A DNA stretch of 64,000 nt, taken from NCBI GenBank assembly GCA_018873245.2, contig JAEMBT020000006.1, positions 13,424,387 to 13,488,386 of the forward strand. The letters are read 5' to 3'. This DNA is from Archegozetes longisetosus. Lineage: Eukaryota > Arthropoda > Arachnida > Sarcoptiformes > Trhypochthoniidae. The notes under the pieces are model-generated. The model made no database searches, had not been told where the DNA came from, and was given only the letters and a program-made list of their open reading frames with translations. Below are positions 62,585-64,000 of this stretch, piece after piece. The position numbers were made by a program, and so were the translations under genes. The number at the start of each line of letters is the position of its first letter. Positions within the stretch are counted from its first letter, which is position 1.

Positions 62585-63963
62585 ATGTCTAATGTAATAA
62601 ATCGTGTACTGGGCTCAATGTCCAATTTTTGGACTCATATGCAGGATTATGATCTTTTTGCTCCTTATATTTTCAAAGAACTTGATCGAAAATATAATCC
62701 GAGGACAGCCATGAGAAAACTTAATGAAAATGATGAAGATCTACCAGAATCTCTTAGTGGCAAAGTTTGCATAATCACTGGCGGCACCAGTGGAATAGGA
62801 GCTGAAGTTGTGAAGACTTTATTGAGAAAAGACTGTCATGTTATCACTGGCTCCTCATCGACAAACCAAGCAAGGATCGATGAAAAGTATAAAAATTTAA
62901 TGGAAGGCATTCCCAAAGGAAAAGGAAAGTTGGAAATATGGAAGTTGGATCTAACTTCGATGTCATCAGTTATGAAATTTGTGGAAAATTTTAAGAATTC
63001 GAAACTACATCTCAATTATTTTATAGCAAATGCAGGAATTTTCCTTCATAAGCAAAGATACACTGAAGATGGCTTTGAGTCGCACTATGCGATCAACTAT
63101 TTAGGTCATTGTTTGCTTATTTATCATCTTTTGCCAATTTTAGTGGAAACTGGTAGACAGCCAAACAGTTGTGAGTCCAGAATTGTTTTGACTTCGTCTG
63201 CATATCATGTGGCTGCATATTTACGATTCGATGATCTGCAACTCAAGACTTTTATTTGCCCCATATCGCTTACGGACAGTCAAAATTGGCTGATGTTATG
63301 TTCATCTATAAGTTGAGTCGTTGGCTTAAGAGTAAATCTGATTGGGGACAAATGGTCAAAGTTCATGCTTTACATCCAGGGATTTGTAACACACTCATCG
63401 CTTCACACATTGTGTTCATCAGAGCAATGAGACAAATCGCTGATATCGCAGTTCGAGTATGTTAATCATTAATGAATAGTTATCTCGTTTGATTGAAATA
63501 AGCAAATAATTTCTGTAGAGTGTATTTTCATTCCATGAAAATTATTGATTTGAACATTGATTAACCTACAAATTGAATCAAGGAACAAATGAATGCTAGT
63601 TCTTCAGGAAGCTATAGAACTTATATTCAGACTTATTTTTAGCTAGAGTCAAAATATCACTTAATATCGAATGATAAATGCAATTAAATCAACAGTTTAA
63701 AATATCTTGTAATTCATATCAGTTATTACAATTTTTTGTAATTATATCTTTTCATTAATTAGTCACCAAAGGAAGGCGCGGAAACTATATTATACGCAAC
63801 TTTATCTTCTCAGCTAAATGGATTAAGCGGTAAATACTTGGAAGACAGCGCCATTTCGAGATCATCGATGAATTCGTATAATGAGTCAGATCAGGATAAG
63901 CTTTGGAATATAACTTGGAAGTCATTGTCAAAATGGATGGACGACAAATCAATTGATCTCTGA
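62585..63963 (+). CDS. Short-chain dehydrogenase/reductase (WWOX/RDH-like SDR), 2 exons, one frameshift
   Basis: Exons 62585-63456 and 63763-63963 (GT-AG, 306 nt intron) give about 357 residues, typical for this SDR class with its N-terminal extension (YIFKELDRKYNPR). NAD(P)-binding TGGTSGIG at about 65-72, then LDLTS, NAG in FIANAGIF, active-site Ser in VLTSSA, YxxxK as YGQSK, and HPG after it. Exon 2 has the family end PKEGAETILYATLS...LSGKYLED. One base is missing in a C-run at 63259-63262 just before YGQSK; without it the frame runs into a stop at 63314-63316. ATG 62585 is preferred because it follows the TATA-derived cap site and no earlier in-frame ATG exists. Substrate is unknown; retinoid, steroid or xenobiotic carbonyls are typical of the group. 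Confidence 0.88.
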
Positions 63964-64000
63964 TTATTGTTTCCCTCGGAGAATCTATTAAAGTCAATTT

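Overview
The window is AT-rich eukaryotic nuclear DNA from an invertebrate animal, probably an arthropod and possibly a mite. The evidence is short GT-AG introns, a conserved CYFIP/Sra-1 gene, a cluster of P450 genes with microsomal-type N-termini, and many DNA transposons (mariner, Tc1, pogo-like, hAT, Helitron, foldback) beside Ty3/gypsy pieces. The taxon is an inference from gene style; no rRNA or mitochondrial marker is present.

Layout. 1-9.1 kb is the ordinary gene-bearing part: the 3' end of an unidentified gene (+), a 13-exon CYFIP gene (-), and a 3-exon CK1-type kinase gene (+) whose catalytic Asp is replaced by Gly, so it is a predicted pseudokinase. CYFIP and the kinase share a 566 bp head-to-head intergenic region. 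10.3-13.7 kb holds three large inverted repeats; one contains a solo LTR with a 6 bp target duplication, and the third ends 39 bp before the start codon of a small secreted-protein gene (13.8-14.7 kb). 15.1-20.8 kb is a transposon nest: a hAT MITE, the 3' end of a Polinton-like DNA polymerase B split by a pogo-like element, a decayed Lys/Asn/Ile-rich ORF, and a second related transposase. 22-60 kb carries five dispersed minus-strand copies or fragments of one P450 family (22.3, 24.5-26.2, 31.9-33.6, 46.2-47.9, 50.7 kb) plus a sixth decayed copy at 59.3-60.2 kb, separated by mobile elements. 44.95-51.4 kb is a segmental duplication of about 21.9-24.7 kb, and comparing the two copies exposes several clean insertions. 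The P450 copy at 32-34 kb lies between the arms of a separate, badly interrupted inverted duplication (28.2-29.9 kb against 36.6-42.9 kb). The window ends in a two-exon short-chain dehydrogenase gene with a TATA box (62.5-64.0 kb).

How it fits together. The functional content is probably CYFIP (WAVE regulatory complex), the pseudokinase, the secreted orphan, perhaps one P450 (24.5-26.2 kb) and the SDR. The last two are oxidoreductases often associated with lipid or xenobiotic metabolism. Most of the rest is repeat. Several otherwise intact genes (CYFIP, P450 at 24.5 kb, SDR) each have exactly one 1-nt deletion, which suggests uncorrected assembly errors rather than recent gene death. All exon boundaries were worked out by eye from GT/AG sites, reading phase and family resemblance; nothing was aligned by program.
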